The notes: a model not told the origin generated them from the letters alone. 64,000 nucleotides of DNA from Streptococcus pyogenes (GCF_002055535.1 NZ_LN831034.1:1798001-1862000), one strand, 5' to 3'. Shown: positions 47,270-58,736, counted from the stretch's first letter. Numbers and translations: made by a program.

Positions 47270-47866
47270 CTACCCTTTCATTAACAGTTTCAATGCTGAT
47301 TTGATGTATTGCTCTGCCGTCTCAGAGGTCCCCTCAAAGAAGGCACGAATTTTTTTCAGCTCTTTTGCTTTATAACCGAGAGCAAGGAGGGCTTCAATCG
47401 CTTCGTCCAGTTGAGTATTGCCTGCTTTATTGCTGCGCGCTTTGGTATGACCAGTCTCTTGTGGAGCCTCCACAAATTTGCCAGCTAAGTCAAGAACCAT
47501 TTGCTGCGCTGTTTTTTTACCAATTTTAGGAAATTTCATTAGGTACTTAATGTCACTGTTATCAATGGCATTCACAAGTCCCTCATTATCATCAACTGCC
47601 ACAATAGCAAGAGCTGTTGTCGGACCAATACCTGATACAGAAATTAATTTCAGAAAAACATCTTTTTCATCTTCCGTGTGAAACCCAAACAACAGGTGAG
47701 CATCCTCACGAATCACTTGATGCAGATAAATGGTTACCAATTGGTTGACACTATCTGTAAAGCTATAAGGATTGGCAACATTAATCATGTAGCCCAATCC
47801 ATTAGCTTCAACGACAATGTATTTTGCCGTAATTTTGGTCAATTGACCTTTAATATAATCGTACAT
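47270..47866 (-). CDS. ruvA: Holliday-junction branch migration protein RuvA
   Basis: RuvA is the tetrameric junction-binding subunit of RuvAB. It has 198 residues: an OB domain ([12 protein letters not shown]), tandem helix-hairpin-helix motifs ([13 protein letters not shown] and [16 protein letters not shown]) and a C-terminal RuvB-contact domain ([18 protein letters not shown]). The start lies 1 base after the upstream MFS stop, so they are coupled. ruvB is not in the window, as is usual in streptococci. Confidence 0.96.
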   Translation of the reverse strand: MYDYIKGQLTKITAKYIVVEANGLGYMINVANPYSFTDSVNQLVTIYLHQVIREDAHLLFGFHTEDEKDVFLKLISVSGIGPTTALAIVAVDDNEGLVNAIDNSDIKYLMKFPKIGKKTAQQMVLDLAGKFVEAPQETGHTKARSNKAGNTQLDEAIEALLALGYKAKELKKIRAFFEGTSETAEQYIKSALKLLMKG

Positions 47867-47867
47867 A

Positions 47868-49088
47868 TTACACCTTTTTCATTTTTGCAGAAACAACCGT
47901 AAAATAAATCCCTAGCAAAGCAATGACTGCAAATAAGCATTGCACGCCTAAAGGACCTGTAAAATGGCTGACAGATACTAGTAGACTAGCCAAAATAGCA
48001 CCTAGGGGTTGTGCCATTGACACAAAACCTGTATAAGATCCTATTTGGGAATGATCCATCATATCAGCACGTAGGACTTGACTAGCAGAAACATTTATCA
48101 TTTCCCCAAAAGTTAACAAAACAACTGATAACCAGATAGCATAGAACTGCGTAAAGGTAAATGACAAGAGCATCCCTAGAGTAAATAGTAAAGAACCAAC
48201 CACAAGCTGAGGTAATAGTTTCCATTTTTCCGTTAATTTATTTACTACTGTCATGAAAAGGACAATCAGCAATGTATTAGTTAAAACCATTAATGATAAC
48301 ATTTTAGAACTAGTTACTTGGAAACCTAACACAGCCGTTGGCTGAAAATACAGTTTCAAATGGACTGGCACATAGTTATCCATCTGCATCCAGATACTAC
48401 CAGAAAAGATGGCACCTAAGGTAAACAAGACAAAGGCACGATCATGAAACACCTGACGGTAGTTCTGAAAACTCGCCAGTAATCCTTTACCATGGTCAAA
48501 AGCGTGTGTTTCTGGTCTAGTTTCATCAAAACAGTAGTAAGCAACGCCAAAACAAAGTACATTGACGAGTAATAAGGCTACTAACAAGGCTAAAAAATGA
48601 TGGTCATAAAAAAGCCCAGATAGCCCTGCACCAAACATGACGGCAATATTGATAAACCAATAATTGATGGTGTAAACAAATCGACGATTACTCTCATCAG
48701 TCAAATCAATCAACATAGCTTCATAGGCAGGACCATAAAAACTAGAAGCAATCTCTACCAATAAAATACCCGCAAAGGTTAACCAAGGAATAGCCGCATT
48801 AGGCAAATTAGCTAAAATAGTCAGAAACCAGCCTAGTGTTGTTCCTACTGACCCAATCATAATGACTTTTTTGCGACCAAGAGCATCTGACAGATGCCCA
48901 CCGTATAAAGTTCCAACAAATCCCATCAAACTGGTAATCATCATTAAGAGGCCTGTCCAAAACGTACCAAAGTAAGTCGTATAATACATGGCCATAAAGG
49001 GAAAGATACTACTGCCTAAGGTAATGGTCACAAAGCGTACCAGTTGCCTCAGCTGAATCTGCTTAGGAAGGTTTAAAAACTCTTGCAT
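47868..49088 (-). CDS. MFS multidrug efflux transporter (LmrP-like)
   Basis: This is a 406-residue major-facilitator protein with about 12 hydrophobic segments. The MFS loop 2-3 motif is [13 protein letters not shown] near 59-71. Streptococcal genes at this place between mutL and ruvA are LmrP-like proton-driven drug exporters. The true substrate cannot be read from sequence. It starts 10 bases after the mutL stop within the repair operon. Confidence 0.85.
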   Translation of the reverse strand: MQEFLNLPKQIQLRQLVRFVTITLGSSIFPFMAMYYTTYFGTFWTGLLMMITSLMGFVGTLYGGHLSDALGRKKVIMIGSVGTTLGWFLTILANLPNAAIPWLTFAGILLVEIASSFYGPAYEAMLIDLTDESNRRFVYTINYWFINIAVMFGAGLSGLFYDHHFLALLVALLLVNVLCFGVAYYCFDETRPETHAFDHGKGLLASFQNYRQVFHDRAFVLFTLGAIFSGSIWMQMDNYVPVHLKLYFQPTAVLGFQVTSSKMLSLMVLTNTLLIVLFMTVVNKLTEKWKLLPQLVVGSLLFTLGMLLSFTFTQFYAIWLSVVLLTFGEMINVSASQVLRADMMDHSQIGSYTGFVSMAQPLGAILASLLVSVSHFTGPLGVQCLFAVIALLGIYFTVVSAKMKKV

Positions 49089-49098
49089 CTCATCCTCT

Positions 49099-51081
49099 CT
49101 AATATTTTCCTAGCTCTCGCAGGCTAGTGTGATTTTCTTGAATTCGACGGAACATTTTTTCCATATCTGCCTTACTAAAATTAATCAATACGGGTCTACC
49201 ATGAGGGCAGTTATAAGGATTTTGACATTGGGCCAATTGCAGTAGCAGATTTCTTGCTGAATAATCATCCAAGCTATGATTTGCCTTGATAGATCGTTTA
49301 CAACTCATCATAATAGCTAACTCTGCTCGGTAAGTTTTAATAGATACCTCATTGGTTAGAAGTAACATGTCACACATTTCATAGACACCAGATGCAATCT
49401 CTTCTTCTTTCATCCAGATAGGATGCTCCCTCAAAATGAAAGTATTGTGCCCATAAACTTCTAAGAAGATACCAACTTCATTTAAGAGTGCCATTTTCTC
49501 CTGTAAGTTAATGAAATCAGAACCAGAAAACTCAAACAAATAGGGCACCAACAATTGCTGTAAACTACTGTCAACCTCACCTATCTTATCACGATAATAT
49601 TCGTATTTAACCCGCTCCTGGGCAGCGTGTTGGTCAATTATAAATAAACCATCTTTTCCCTGAGCAAAGAGATAAGTTCCGTGCATCTGACCAAAATAAT
49701 CCAATTCGGGAAACACTGATTGCCCTTCATTTTCCAAACGGGTTAGCATTTGAGATAACTTTTGTCTGTTTTTTAAGTCAAGATTAGGATGATCAGTCTC
49801 GGTAAAGGTATTCTGGGGACGACTTGCGTGTTTAACCGAAGAAGGTCCTATAACTTCTTCTGAGTGGGGTAACAGCTCTACTTTTTCAACCTTTACACTG
49901 TTGTCAACAGCGCCGGAATAAAAATCAGTTTCAGGTATTTTTTCCGAGACAGCCGACTCTTTGACAAAAAAGTCATTCTTTTGAGGATCATAATAAAGTC
50001 CCCTAGACTGTAAAGGAAGTTGTGTTTGCTCTGGTTTAGAGAAATGTCGTGTGCTTGATTTGGCTAAATTTTCCAGAGCATCTGGAATCAAATCTTGTTC
50101 CTTAAGACTCTCTGAAATAGCCGTGCTAATTAAAGCCATTAATTCACGCTCTTTTGAAATACGAACCTCTTGTTTTGTGGGGTGAACATTGACATCGGCC
50201 AAATAGGGATCAATCTGAATATCAATCACAACAATTGGGAAACGTCCAACCATGAGCTTAGAACCGTAACCATCAAGAATTGCTCGATTAAGCAAGAAAT
50301 TCTTGATGTAACGCCCATTAACCAAAATCGTCATGTAATTACGGTTGGCGCGTGTCAACTCTGGCAAGCTAACATAGCCGGAAACTTCAAAATCCAAATC
50401 AGCATTAGAGATAGCCAGCATTTTTTTGGTAGTATTCAAACCATAAATCCCTGCAATTGCTTGGCGTAAATCGCCAGTTCCTGATGTCTGAGTTAATTGG
50501 CGACCATCACTAATCAGTGTGAAAGCAACTTCTGGATGTGCCAAACTCAACCGGTTGACCACATCTACAATGTGAGCTAATTCTGCCTGTAAACTTTTCA
50601 TATATTTGAGACGAGCAGGCGTGTTGTAAAAAAGGTTTTCAACCTTAATTTTGGTTCCAGTAGGAGTTGAGATCGCTTCAAGTGTCTCAATTTCCCCACC
50701 AGTAGCTATAAGAAGAGAACCGTGAGTGACTTCTTTTGTTGCTGTTTTTATCGTGATTTTACTGATAGAGGCAACAGACGGTAAAGCCTCTCCACGGAAG
50801 CCAAGTGTTCTAATTCTAAACAAATCACTCTGACTCTTAATTTTACTAGTAGCGTGGCGACGCAGACTTAAAGGTAAATCTTCATGAGACATTCCCTCAC
50901 CGTTGTCTGTAACCTGTATCATCTTAAGGCCAGACTCTTCAATTTCAACGGTAATCTGGCTACTTTTAGCATCAATAGCATTCTCAACCAATTCCTTGAC
51001 AACACTCGCTGGCCTTTCTACAACTTCACCAGCTGCAATTTGGTTGGCGAGAACTTCCGGTAATTCAATAATGTTTGTCAT
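49099..51081 (-). CDS. mutL: DNA mismatch repair protein MutL
   Basis: MutL couples MutS recognition to strand processing. It has 660 residues. The GHKL ATPase motifs are [10 protein letters not shown] near 31, DNGEGM near 58 and [11 protein letters not shown] near 92-102. The C-terminal dimerisation domain ends with [13 protein letters not shown]. Whether it carries the endonuclease metal motif typical of bacteria without MutH is not obvious; I do not see a clear DQHAxxER, but [15 protein letters not shown] is present at about 475, which is that motif. It has its own promoter after the mutS terminator. Confidence 0.97.
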   Translation of the reverse strand: MTNIIELPEVLANQIAAGEVVERPASVVKELVENAIDAKSSQITVEIEESGLKMIQVTDNGEGMSHEDLPLSLRRHATSKIKSQSDLFRIRTLGFRGEALPSVASISKITIKTATKEVTHGSLLIATGGEIETLEAISTPTGTKIKVENLFYNTPARLKYMKSLQAELAHIVDVVNRLSLAHPEVAFTLISDGRQLTQTSGTGDLRQAIAGIYGLNTTKKMLAISNADLDFEVSGYVSLPELTRANRNYMTILVNGRYIKNFLLNRAILDGYGSKLMVGRFPIVVIDIQIDPYLADVNVHPTKQEVRISKERELMALISTAISESLKEQDLIPDALENLAKSSTRHFSKPEQTQLPLQSRGLYYDPQKNDFFVKESAVSEKIPETDFYSGAVDNSVKVEKVELLPHSEEVIGPSSVKHASRPQNTFTETDHPNLDLKNRQKLSQMLTRLENEGQSVFPELDYFGQMHGTYLFAQGKDGLFIIDQHAAQERVKYEYYRDKIGEVDSSLQQLLVPYLFEFSGSDFINLQEKMALLNEVGIFLEVYGHNTFILREHPIWMKEEEIASGVYEMCDMLLLTNEVSIKTYRAELAIMMSCKRSIKANHSLDDYSARNLLLQLAQCQNPYNCPHGRPVLINFSKADMEKMFRRIQENHTSLRELGKY

Positions 51082-51105
51082 AATTTCCTCGCATTCTTAT
51101 GGACT

Positions 51106-51114
51106 ATTATAACA
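51106..51114 (-). promoter_or_regulatory. mutL promoter (extended -10)
   Basis: The minus strand reads TGT-TATAAT (-10 at 51106-51111) about 25 bases before mutL. Confidence 0.55.
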
Positions 51115-51158
51115 CACTTAATAAATAGCCGAAGGCCTCGGACCGTTTTTGACAGAAC

Positions 51159-51192
51159 AAAAAGATGCCTTCAATATAGAAAGCATCTTTTT
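51159..51192. terminator. mutS terminator
   Basis: AAAAAGATGC pairs with GCATCTTTTT around a 14-base loop. Confidence 0.82.
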
Positions 51193-51209
51193 CATTTTCA
51201 GCTGAAAGA

Positions 51210-53765
51210 CTATAACAACTTTTTCAATTCGTAAAGAGTTGTCATTGCTTGAAGCGGGGTCATGTTCATGACATCAATAACTTCCAGTGCTTGCCTAATC
51301 TCATGAGCTTTCTCTTCATCACCAAAAAGGGATAATTGCCCCTGTCTAACAGCGCTGCTTGACTCAACTTGTGAAGGGACTGATATTATCTCAGTAGATC
51401 GTGACTGTGTTTCTAAACGGGTCAGAACTTCGTCTGCTCTCTTTAATAGGGATTTTGGCAGTCCTGCTATTTTTGCCACATGAATACCGTAAGATTTATC
51501 CGCCGGTCCCTCAGCAATCTTATGAAGGAAGGTAACATCGCCATCTTTTTCAAGCGTTGCTACATGAACATTGACTAGACTTGTCAACTTAGTTGACAAG
51601 TCTGTCAATTCATGATAATGCGTTGCAAATATGGTCTTAGCACCAACTCTATCATGGATATATTCAATAATTGCCTGGGCTAAAGCCATACCATCATAAG
51701 TTGCCGTGCCTCGTCCCAGTTCATCAAATAGAATAAGAGAGTTGTCACTTGCGCGTTTGATTGCTTGGTTTGCTTCCATCATCTCCACCATAAAGGTTGA
51801 TTGCCCAGAAATCAAATCATCAGCAGCCCCAATACGCGTAAAAATCGCATCAAATAAAGGTAAATCAACATGATCAGCAGCCACAAATGAACCCATCTGG
51901 GCCATGATAACCGTTAAGGCCAGCTGTCTCATATAAGTCGACTTACCACTCATATTTGGACCTGTAATCAGCTGAATACTGGTCTGTTGGTCAAAAGAGA
52001 TACTATTGGGAATGTATTCCTGCACTCCCATAACCTTTTCAACAACCGCGTGACGACCTTCTTGAATTGTAATCACATGATTATCATTGAACTGCGGCCG
52101 GATATAATGATTGGTTTCAGCAACGACTGCTAAACTTTGCAAAACATCTACCGTTGCCAAAATTTTAGCCAGTTTCTGTAAACGATTAATATAGGTTTCA
52201 ACTTGAGCTCGAATACACATAAAAATATCGTATTCTAAACTAGATGACTCTTCCCTAGCCTCTAACATCTGACCTTCAATCTTAGCCAATTCTGCTGTTC
52301 CATAACGTTCAGAATTTTTTAAAGTTGCCTTTCTGAAAAAATGCTCGGGAACTAAGCTAAGATTTGAATTCGTAACGTGAAAATAATAACCATCTTTTTT
52401 ATTGTAATCAATTTTTAGGTTATTAATGCCACTTGCTTGACGCTCTTTGGCCTCAATATCCGCAATCCAGCCTGTCCCCTCTCGCATTACTTTACGATAA
52501 TGGTCCAAGCGCTCATCAAAACCATTGCGGATAATACTTCCTTCACTAATAGTTGCTGGTGCATCTGGATCAATGGCTGTTCTAATCAAGTATTCCAACT
52601 CAGGCAAACTGTCAATATCATTGACAAGTTTGTCAACACAAGGACTGTCAAAAGACTCTAAGATAGCTTTGATATAAGGCACTTGAGCTAAGGTATGCCC
52701 CAATTGAAGTAAATCTTTCGGATTTGCCTTGCCAAAAGACACGCGACTAGATAAGCGTTCGATGTCGTAAACACCTTTTAAACTATTGCTTAAATCGGTT
52801 CGCTCAATAAAAGCATTCAGAAAAACTTGAATAATTTCTTGACGCTCTAAAATAGCTTCTTTAGAAACCAAAGGTCGATCAATCCATGAGCGCAAAAGCC
52901 TCATCCCCATAGCTGTCTTGGTTTCATCTAACAGCCAATAGAGACTTCCATGTTTTTTATTAGTCCTAGCATTTTCTACCAAATCTAAACTTGACTTAGT
53001 GGCATACGACATCTGCAAATAATCCTTGATCTCATAGTGAACCAATGCTTGCAAGTGGCTGAGTTCTCGCATTTGTGTTTTGTGAACGTATTGCAAGAGT
53101 TTTCCTGCCGCTGTCAGTTCTACCGTTGTCAATTGGCCGTCAATTAAAGATTTATCTTCATAGACCGTTTCTTCATAAGAAAGCAGCAAATTCATCTGCT
53201 TGACCAAAATCGTCTGTTCTTCTTCAGATAAATCAAAACCTAGTAAGACTTCTTTCGCCTTGAGGTTTTGGATTTCGCTACGAACACTCGTAAAGTCCGC
53301 CAAATCTGTCACGCAAAATTCACCTGTGGATACATCCATATAAGCCAATCCATAACGGCAACCATCAAAGTCAACAGCTACCAAAAAGTTATTGGCGCTA
53401 TCTGGCTTAGCTGAATCCACAACCGTTCCAGGAGTTATGACTTGAACGACCTCACGCTTCACCACCCCAACAGCTTGCTTTGGGTCTTCCATTTGTTCTG
53501 CGACAGCAACCTTGTAACCCAACTCAATTAACACATCAATGTATTGTTGGGCAGAATGATGTGGCACGCCTGCCATAGGAATTGGATTTTCCGCATTCTT
53601 GTTGCGACTGGTCAAACCAATTTCTAAGAGTTGTGCTGCTTTGACAGCGTCCTCGTAAAATAATTCATAAAAGTCACCCATCCTAAAAAGCAAAAAAGCA
53701 TCTGGATAATCTTTTTTGATGTCCAGATACTGTTGCATTCCAGGAGAAATGTTAGTTTTTGCCAT
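51210..53765 (-). CDS. mutS: DNA mismatch repair protein MutS
   Basis: MutS recognises base mismatches and small loops. It has 851 residues. The mismatch-contact motif [11 protein letters not shown] is near residue 31 (Phe-x-Glu). The ABC-type ATPase has Walker [10 protein letters not shown] near 605 and Walker [17 protein letters not shown]. The C-terminal tetramer/clamp tail is [11 protein letters not shown] onward. Its start overlaps by 14 bases the end of a degraded YlbF-like frame. It ends at a terminator before mutL. Confidence 0.97.
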   Translation of the reverse strand: MAKTNISPGMQQYLDIKKDYPDAFLLFRMGDFYELFYEDAVKAAQLLEIGLTSRNKNAENPIPMAGVPHHSAQQYIDVLIELGYKVAVAEQMEDPKQAVGVVKREVVQVITPGTVVDSAKPDSANNFLVAVDFDGCRYGLAYMDVSTGEFCVTDLADFTSVRSEIQNLKAKEVLLGFDLSEEEQTILVKQMNLLLSYEETVYEDKSLIDGQLTTVELTAAGKLLQYVHKTQMRELSHLQALVHYEIKDYLQMSYATKSSLDLVENARTNKKHGSLYWLLDETKTAMGMRLLRSWIDRPLVSKEAILERQEIIQVFLNAFIERTDLSNSLKGVYDIERLSSRVSFGKANPKDLLQLGHTLAQVPYIKAILESFDSPCVDKLVNDIDSLPELEYLIRTAIDPDAPATISEGSIIRNGFDERLDHYRKVMREGTGWIADIEAKERQASGINNLKIDYNKKDGYYFHVTNSNLSLVPEHFFRKATLKNSERYGTAELAKIEGQMLEAREESSSLEYDIFMCIRAQVETYINRLQKLAKILATVDVLQSLAVVAETNHYIRPQFNDNHVITIQEGRHAVVEKVMGVQEYIPNSISFDQQTSIQLITGPNMSGKSTYMRQLALTVIMAQMGSFVAADHVDLPLFDAIFTRIGAADDLISGQSTFMVEMMEANQAIKRASDNSLILFDELGRGTATYDGMALAQAIIEYIHDRVGAKTIFATHYHELTDLSTKLTSLVNVHVATLEKDGDVTFLHKIAEGPADKSYGIHVAKIAGLPKSLLKRADEVLTRLETQSRSTEIISVPSQVESSSAVRQGQLSLFGDEEKAHEIRQALEVIDVMNMTPLQAMTTLYELKKLL

Positions 53766-54058
53766 TTGTTAACTCCTTGTTTAACTGATCTTCTATACGT
53801 TTGGTGATATACTGAATCACATCACTTGCATCTTGCATCTTTTCTCGATAATCATCAATTAATGGCTGATGACTGAGCCTATCTTCTAGTTCTTTTGCCC
53901 TGCTTGCAGATACTGTCGCAGCCTTTTCTTTATCTATTTTTTTTGAAAAGCAGGGCATCTTGTTGATAGCGTTTCATCTGATAAGCTTACTTTTTAAAAT
54001 CATGGAGCTTAGACAGCTATTGCTGCACTTCTTTATAAGCAACGATACTAGAATTCAT
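53752..54058 (-). pseudogene. Decayed YlbF/YmcA-family gene
   Basis: The minus strand from 54058 reads MNSSIVAYKEVQQ, TAG (54017-54019), LSKLHDFKK, TAA (53987-53989), AYQMKRYQQDALLFKK, then a frameshift at an A8 run (53937-53944). It continues as IDKEKAATVSASRAKELEDR and ends TNGKN. Joined, the peptide looks like a helical YlbF/YmcA-family (Com_YlbF) protein. At least three lesions are present, so it is a real pseudogene rather than one sequencing error. The last 68 codons remain open and may still be translated into mutS. Such proteins support competence and RNase Y specificity in Bacillus. Confidence 0.72.
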
Positions 54059-54100
54059 GGATAGCAAGAATCAATTGTGTCAAAGACTCTTAATAGCTAG

Positions 54101-54538
54101 TCATAGGCCTGCAGCCAAATCTTTTTCAAAGCGTTTAGCAATCTCTTCGTCTCTGCAAATCACAAGCAAGGTATCCGCACCAGCAATGGTTCCTAGAATA
54201 TCTTCAATGGCATCATTGTCAATCAAATTAGCTAGAACATCAGCCTCTCCTAAATTGGTATGGAGAACCAGCATAAAACCTGCTCGATCAACTTTCAAAA
54301 CATAAAAACGCACCTCAGGACTAAATGGTGTTGCAACGGGTTCAGACAAACTATAATAGAGTTTGCCTTGTTCATCTCTCAATTTCAAAAGGCCAATTTC
54401 TCTTAAGTCCCGAGATAGAGTTGCTTGGGTGACCACAATGCCTTCTTTTTGAAGGTGATTTTTAATATCTTCTTGTGTGCCAATATGCTCTGCTTGAATG
54501 ATTCGCTTAATCTGCTGTTGACGCTCCATTTTATTCAT
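54101..54538 (-). CDS. argR: Arginine repressor family regulator ArgR
   Basis: This is an arginine-responsive regulator of 145 residues. The winged helix-turn-helix (about 1-70) contains [15 protein letters not shown]. The C-terminal oligomerisation and arginine-binding domain ends with [16 protein letters not shown]. Streptococci have several ArgR/AhrC paralogs, and which one this is cannot be decided. It is divergent from argS, a common arrangement in streptococci that may let it affect the synthetase. GGGGTGAT serves as the ribosome site. Confidence 0.92.
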
Positions 54539-54573
54539 GATATATCACCCCAATTGTATAATTATCCTCTCAA

Positions 54574-54582
54574 ATTATAACA
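54574..54582 (-). promoter_or_regulatory. argR promoter (extended -10)
   Basis: The minus strand reads TGT-TATAAT (-10 at 54574-54579). The short leader contains an AT-rich TTGTATAATTAT that could be an ARG box. The argR-argS gap has no other gene. Confidence 0.45.
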
Positions 54583-54791
54583 AAAAAAGTGTATTATTTC
54601 ATCTTCGCCCAGCTATTTTCAGCAATTTTTTATCAAATTCAACTAGAATTTCACTTGAAAACTGTTGAAAAGAAACCTCATTTCTCTTTTTATAACATTT
54701 TCAGAAAAACAACAACCTCAAGCAATTCATTTCCTTGAAAGTTTCAGTATAATTTATCAATCCTCTCCTCGTTTATTTTAAAGAAATATGT

Positions 54792-54797
54792 TAGAAT
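54792..54797 (+). promoter_or_regulatory. argS -10 region
   Basis: TGT-TAGAAT forms an extended -10 about 30 bases before argS. No T-box leader is present. Confidence 0.45.
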
Positions 54798-54828
54798 AGG
54801 GTGACAAACAATTTTTAGGAGACGCTGT

Positions 54829-56520
54829 ATGGATACTAAAACTCTAATCGCAAGTGAAATAGCTAAAGTTGTTCCAGAATTAGAACAAGATGCTATTTTT
54901 AACTTGCTTGAAACCCCAAAAAATTCTGACATGGGAGACCTTGCCTTTCCAGCTTTTAGCTTAGCAAAAGTCCTTCGCAAAGCCCCTCAAATGATTGCTA
55001 GCGAGTTAGCTGAACAGATTGATGAGAGCCAATTTGAAAAAGTCGTAGCTGTCGGCCCTTACATCAACTTTTTCCTTGATAAAGCTAAGATTTCCTCACA
55101 GGTCCTTGAACAAGTGATTACAGCAGGTTCAGACTATGCTCAGCAAGACGAAGGTCAAGGGCGAAATGTTGCTATTGACATGTCAAGCCCAAACATCGCT
55201 AAGCCATTTTCAATCGGTCACCTCCGCTCAACAGTTATTGGTGATAGTCTCGCTCACATTTTTGCCAAAATGGGCTATAAACCTGTAAAAATCAATCACC
55301 TTGGTGACTGGGGTAAACAATTTGGTATGCTCATTGTTGCCTACAAAAAATGGGGAGATGAAGCTGCTGTTCAGGCACATCCTATTGATGAACTCTTAAA
55401 ACTTTACGTTCGTATCAATGCTGAAGCTGAAACTGATCCCACCGTTGATGAAGAAGCTCGTGAATGGTTCCGTAAATTGGAAGATGGCGACAAAGAAGCT
55501 ACTGAATTATGGCAATGGTTCCGTGATGAAAGTTTACTTGAGTTCAACCGACTTTATGACCAATTACATGTCACCTTCGATAGTTACAACGGTGAGGCCT
55601 TCTATAATGACAAAATGGATGAGGTTCTTGACTTATTAGAAGCTAAAAACCTTCTTGTAGAATCTAAAGGTGCCCAAGTTGTTAATCTTGAAAAATATGG
55701 TATTGAACACCCTGCCTTGATCAAAAAATCAGATGGCGCTACTCTTTACATTACCCGTGACCTAGCTGCCGCACTTTACCGTAAACGCACTTATGACTTT
55801 GCTAAATCCGTTTATGTTGTTGGTAATGAGCAAGCTGCTCACTTCAAACAATTAAAAGCAGTGCTAAAAGAAATGGGTTACGATTGGTCAGATGATATGA
55901 CACACGTTGCTTTTGGACTTGTCACAAAAGGCGGTGCTAAATTATCAACACGTAAAGGTAATGTTATTCTTCTTGAACCTACGGTTGCTGAAGCCATTAA
56001 CCGTGCAGCTTCTCAAATTGAAGCGAAAAATCCAAACCTTGCTGACAAAGAAGCTGTTGCACACGCTGTTGGTGTCGGTGCCATCAAGTTTTACGATCTC
56101 AAAACAGATCGTATGAATGGGTATGACTTTGACCTTGAGGCCATGGTTTCCTTTGAAGGAGAAACTGGACCTTATGTTCAATACGCTCACGCTCGTATCC
56201 AATCTATTCTACGTAAAGCTGACTTTACGCCATCTGCAACCACCACTTACAGTTTAGCTGATGCTGAAAGCTGGGAAATTATCAAACTTATCCAAGATTT
56301 CCCACGCATTATCAAGCGAACATCAGATAACTTTGAGCCTTCTATTATGGCTAAATTTGCTATTAACTTAGCCCAAAGCTTTAACAAATATTATGCTCAC
56401 ACTCGCATTCTCGACGACAACTCAGAACGTGATAACCGCTTAGCTCTCTGCTATGCAACTGCTACTGTTCTTAAAGAAGCGCTTCGCTTACTCGGTGTTG
56501 ACGCACCAAATGAAATGTAA
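54829..56520 (+). CDS. argS: Arginyl-tRNA synthetase
   Basis: This class I synthetase charges tRNA-Arg. It has 563 residues. The HIGH-type motif is in [18 protein letters not shown] near 121-138. The KMSKS-type loop appears as KLSTRKGNV near 375. The N-terminal Add1 domain (about 1-90) and C-terminal anticodon domain ([19 protein letters not shown]) are present. AGGAG lies 9 bases before the ATG. It ends at a hairpin that also contains part of the next promoter. Confidence 0.97.
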   Translation: MDTKTLIASEIAKVVPELEQDAIFNLLETPKNSDMGDLAFPAFSLAKVLRKAPQMIASELAEQIDESQFEKVVAVGPYINFFLDKAKISSQVLEQVITAGSDYAQQDEGQGRNVAIDMSSPNIAKPFSIGHLRSTVIGDSLAHIFAKMGYKPVKINHLGDWGKQFGMLIVAYKKWGDEAAVQAHPIDELLKLYVRINAEAETDPTVDEEAREWFRKLEDGDKEATELWQWFRDESLLEFNRLYDQLHVTFDSYNGEAFYNDKMDEVLDLLEAKNLLVESKGAQVVNLEKYGIEHPALIKKSDGATLYITRDLAAALYRKRTYDFAKSVYVVGNEQAAHFKQLKAVLKEMGYDWSDDMTHVAFGLVTKGGAKLSTRKGNVILLEPTVAEAINRAASQIEAKNPNLADKEAVAHAVGVGAIKFYDLKTDRMNGYDFDLEAMVSFEGETGPYVQYAHARIQSILRKADFTPSATTTYSLADAESWEIIKLIQDFPRIIKRTSDNFEPSIMAKFAINLAQSFNKYYAHTRILDDNSERDNRLALCYATATVLKEALRLLGVDAPNEM

Positions 56521-56532
56521 GTAATAACATTA

Positions 56533-56568
56533 CTAAGGCTGTCACATTTATGACAGTCTTAGTTTTTT
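56533..56568 (+). terminator. argS terminator
   Basis: CTAAGGCTGTCA pairs with TGACAGTCTTAG (one G-U) around a 6-base loop, followed by T6. Confidence 0.88.
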
Positions 56569-56578
56569 ATATTATAAT
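56550..56578 (+). promoter_or_regulatory. Promoter embedded in the argS terminator
   Basis: -35 ATGACA (56550-56555), a 17-base spacer and perfect -10 TATAAT (56573-56578) drive the next gene. The -35 lies in the right arm of the terminator stem. Confidence 0.65.
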
Positions 56579-56607
56579 AATAGCACAATATGTTACAGGA
56601 GAATGCC

Positions 56608-56916
56608 ATGCCATCAGAAAAAGAAATATTAGATGCTCTTAGTAAAGTTTATAGCGAACAAGTAATACAAGCAGATGATTATTTTCGTCAAGCGATCTTC
56701 GAGCTCGCCAGTCAACTTGAAAAAGAGGGGATGAGCTCACTCCTAGCTACAAAAATTGACTCACTTATCAATCAATACATCTTAACACATCAATTTGATG
56801 CTCCTAAAAGCATATTTGATCTTAGTCGCTTGGTAAAAACAAAAGCTAGCCATTACAAGGGAACTGCTATATCAGCTATTATGCTTGGTAGTTTCTTAAG
56901 TGGGGGACCAAAATAA
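56608..56916 (+). CDS. Small helical protein, possible bacteriocin immunity protein
   Basis: This 102-residue protein is predicted to be all helical, with no signal peptide (MPSEKEILDALSKVYSEQ). Its size, helix pattern and charged start resemble the enterocin-A-type immunity family (a four-helix bundle), but I see no decisive motif and no bacteriocin gene nearby. The ATG at 56608 has AGGAG 6 bases upstream; a start six codons earlier would include that ribosome site. It has its own promoter and a strong terminator overlapping its stop codon. Confidence 0.6.
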   Translation: MPSEKEILDALSKVYSEQVIQADDYFRQAIFELASQLEKEGMSSLLATKIDSLINQYILTHQFDAPKSIFDLSRLVKTKASHYKGTAISAIMLGSFLSGGPK

Positions 56917-56948
56917 AAATACAGGCTGTTTGACCTGTATTTTTATTT
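56911..56948. terminator. Bidirectional terminator
   Basis: A perfect 15-pair stem, AAATAAAAATACAGG with CCTGTATTTTTATTT, overlaps the stop codons of both converging genes. Confidence 0.94.
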
Positions 56949-57815
56949 ATCATAATTTCTTCGGCGAATTTTAAAATCAGAGCTAATAACTTCGTCCACA
57001 TCAATAATGGAGATAAAGGCATCTGGATCCAAACCAGCTAAAATACGTTTGACTTCCCGAACTTCAGTTGGGTTCAAGGTCACATACATGATATTGTAAT
57101 CATTACCAGAGTAAGCTCCTTGACCTTTCAAGTAAGTCACTCCACGATTGATTTCGGTTAGGATAGCTTGAGCGGCAGCCTCTGAATGCTTGGTAATAAT
57201 AATCATTCCACGGATAGTGTAACCACCATTTTGAACCACACTAATCATTTGGCTAAAAACAAAGCTTGCCACCAAAGTGTAAAGCATGTGTTTTAAATCC
57301 ACATAAGTCAACGAAGCTGTCAATACAAGAGCATCCACCAAAAGCAAAGTTTGACCTAGCTTAGCTCCAAATTTTTCTTCTGCAATGCGACCAATAATAT
57401 CCGTTCCACCTGTGGTTGCACCATAGCGAAAAACAATGCCACTCCCAATCCCTGAAAAGAGACCTGCCACTACAGCCACCAACATCATGTCATTTTCCAA
57501 GCCAAGTTCGATAGGAACTTTTTGCCACATCCAGATAAAAGCGGACATCAGAACTGTTCCATAGATGGTTAGAGCCAAAGAACGCTTCCCAAAAATCTTT
57601 GCCCCTAAAATAAAAAGTGGAAGATTAAATAAGAGAGAAGAGTAAGCAGGATTAATCCCAAAATGCGCGTGTAAAATCAAGGTTATTCCTGCCACACCAC
57701 CTTCAGCCAAAGCATTAGCCATGTTAAAATTAACAAAACCGAAGGTATAAATGGCTACACCTAGGGCAATCAAAAACAGTTTTAGTAGTTTAGTCAATTT
57801 ATCGTGATGTGCCAT
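56943..57815 (-). CDS. YitT-family membrane protein (third of three)
   Basis: This is a 290-residue protein with about five hydrophobic segments (DUF161, 1-200) and a C-terminal soluble DUF2179 domain (about 215-275: YSGNDYNIMYVTLNPTEVRE). The family loop GATTGGTDIIGRI is near 130-142. Its function is unknown, though YitT proteins are often called transporters. It is about 40 bases after the second paralog and is the last gene of the aspS-led run. Confidence 0.85.
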   Translation of the reverse strand: MAHHDKLTKLLKLFLIALGVAIYTFGFVNFNMANALAEGGVAGITLILHAHFGINPAYSSLLFNLPLFILGAKIFGKRSLALTIYGTVLMSAFIWMWQKVPIELGLENDMMLVAVVAGLFSGIGSGIVFRYGATTGGTDIIGRIAEEKFGAKLGQTLLLVDALVLTASLTYVDLKHMLYTLVASFVFSQMISVVQNGGYTIRGMIIITKHSEAAAQAILTEINRGVTYLKGQGAYSGNDYNIMYVTLNPTEVREVKRILAGLDPDAFISIIDVDEVISSDFKIRRRNYDK

Positions 57816-57857
57816 CCTTTATCCTCACTATTCTTCGCAGGCAACTCTAATGCTCAT

Positions 57858-58736
57858 TTATTTTCTCTTTTTATGGTATTTGCTTTTAATAGTTAAAAAT
57901 TCTGGGCTATTGACTTCATTAACATCAAAATAAGTGATAAAGGCATTGGGATCAACCTGAGTTAAAAAAGCTTTTAATTCCCTAATATCTCTTCGCCCCA
58001 AAGCCACATAAATCACTTTTTTACGGCGACCAGAGTAGGCTCCTTCACCTGTTAGATAAGTAACTCCTCTTCCCAATTCGTCCATGATGAACCGGGCAAT
58101 TTTCTCCGCTTGTTCTGAAACGATAAAAATGCCACGGGCTGAATAACCACCTTGTTGTACCAAGCGAACAATTTGACCATACATAAAGCTAGCAATCAGA
58201 GCATACATCATTTGCGGCAGGGAAATATAAGTCAAAGAGACAATCATGACAAAAAGATCAATGCCTAAAAGAGCTTGATTCAGCTGTAGTCCTAACTTGT
58301 CTTCTAATAACTTAGCAATAATATCTGCTCCACCGATGGTTCCACCATTGCGAAACACAAGACCGCCACCTAGACCACCAATAATTCCAGCCATCAAGGA
58401 AACGACTAAATTGTCATGGTCCAAGTCAACGACCAAAGGAAAGCGTTGAAACAGCCACACAAAAAAGTAAAGTGATAAAATACCCGTTACTGTGTAAACC
58501 ATGGCTCTTTTCCCAAAACATCTAGCTCCCAGCAAGACCAAAGGCAAATTAATCAAATAGCCTATCAAAGAAGGATCAATCTCAAAAAGTGCCTTACCAA
58601 CTAGGGTGAGACCAGCTAAACCATTGGCTGCAATGCGATTAGCCATGTAAAAATAAACAAAAGCAAAGGCGTAGATAGCAGCTCCTAAAATAATAAAGCA
58701 AAATTTCTTTAACTGTAAACGTTGGTCAATTGACAT
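57858..58736 (-). CDS. YitT-family membrane protein (second of three)
   Basis: This 292-residue paralog has the same layout: the family loop GGTIGGADIIAKL in the membrane part and the DUF2179 tail with GEGAYSGRRKKVIYVALGRRD. The ATG at 58736 has GGAGG 4-5 bases upstream, and 19 bases separate it from the preceding gene. An in-frame extension upstream overlaps that gene and has no ribosome site. Confidence 0.85.
   Translation of the reverse strand: MSIDQRLQLKKFCFIILGAAIYAFAFVYFYMANRIAANGLAGLTLVGKALFEIDPSLIGYLINLPLVLLGARCFGKRAMVYTVTGILSLYFFVWLFQRFPLVVDLDHDNLVVSLMAGIIGGLGGGLVFRNGGTIGGADIIAKLLEDKLGLQLNQALLGIDLFVMIVSLTYISLPQMMYALIASFMYGQIVRLVQQGGYSARGIFIVSEQAEKIARFIMDELGRGVTYLTGEGAYSGRRKKVIYVALGRRDIRELKAFLTQVDPNAFITYFDVNEVNSPEFLTIKSKYHKKRK

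Noticed and set aside
49598..49605. cin-box sequence TATTCGTA within mutL
   Set aside because: It lies inside a gene with no start codon positioned downstream, so it is a chance match.
54539..54828. T-box riboswitch before argS
   Set aside because: The leader is only about 25-30 bases, with no specifier hairpin or antiterminator; the aspS and hisS leaders are also too short.
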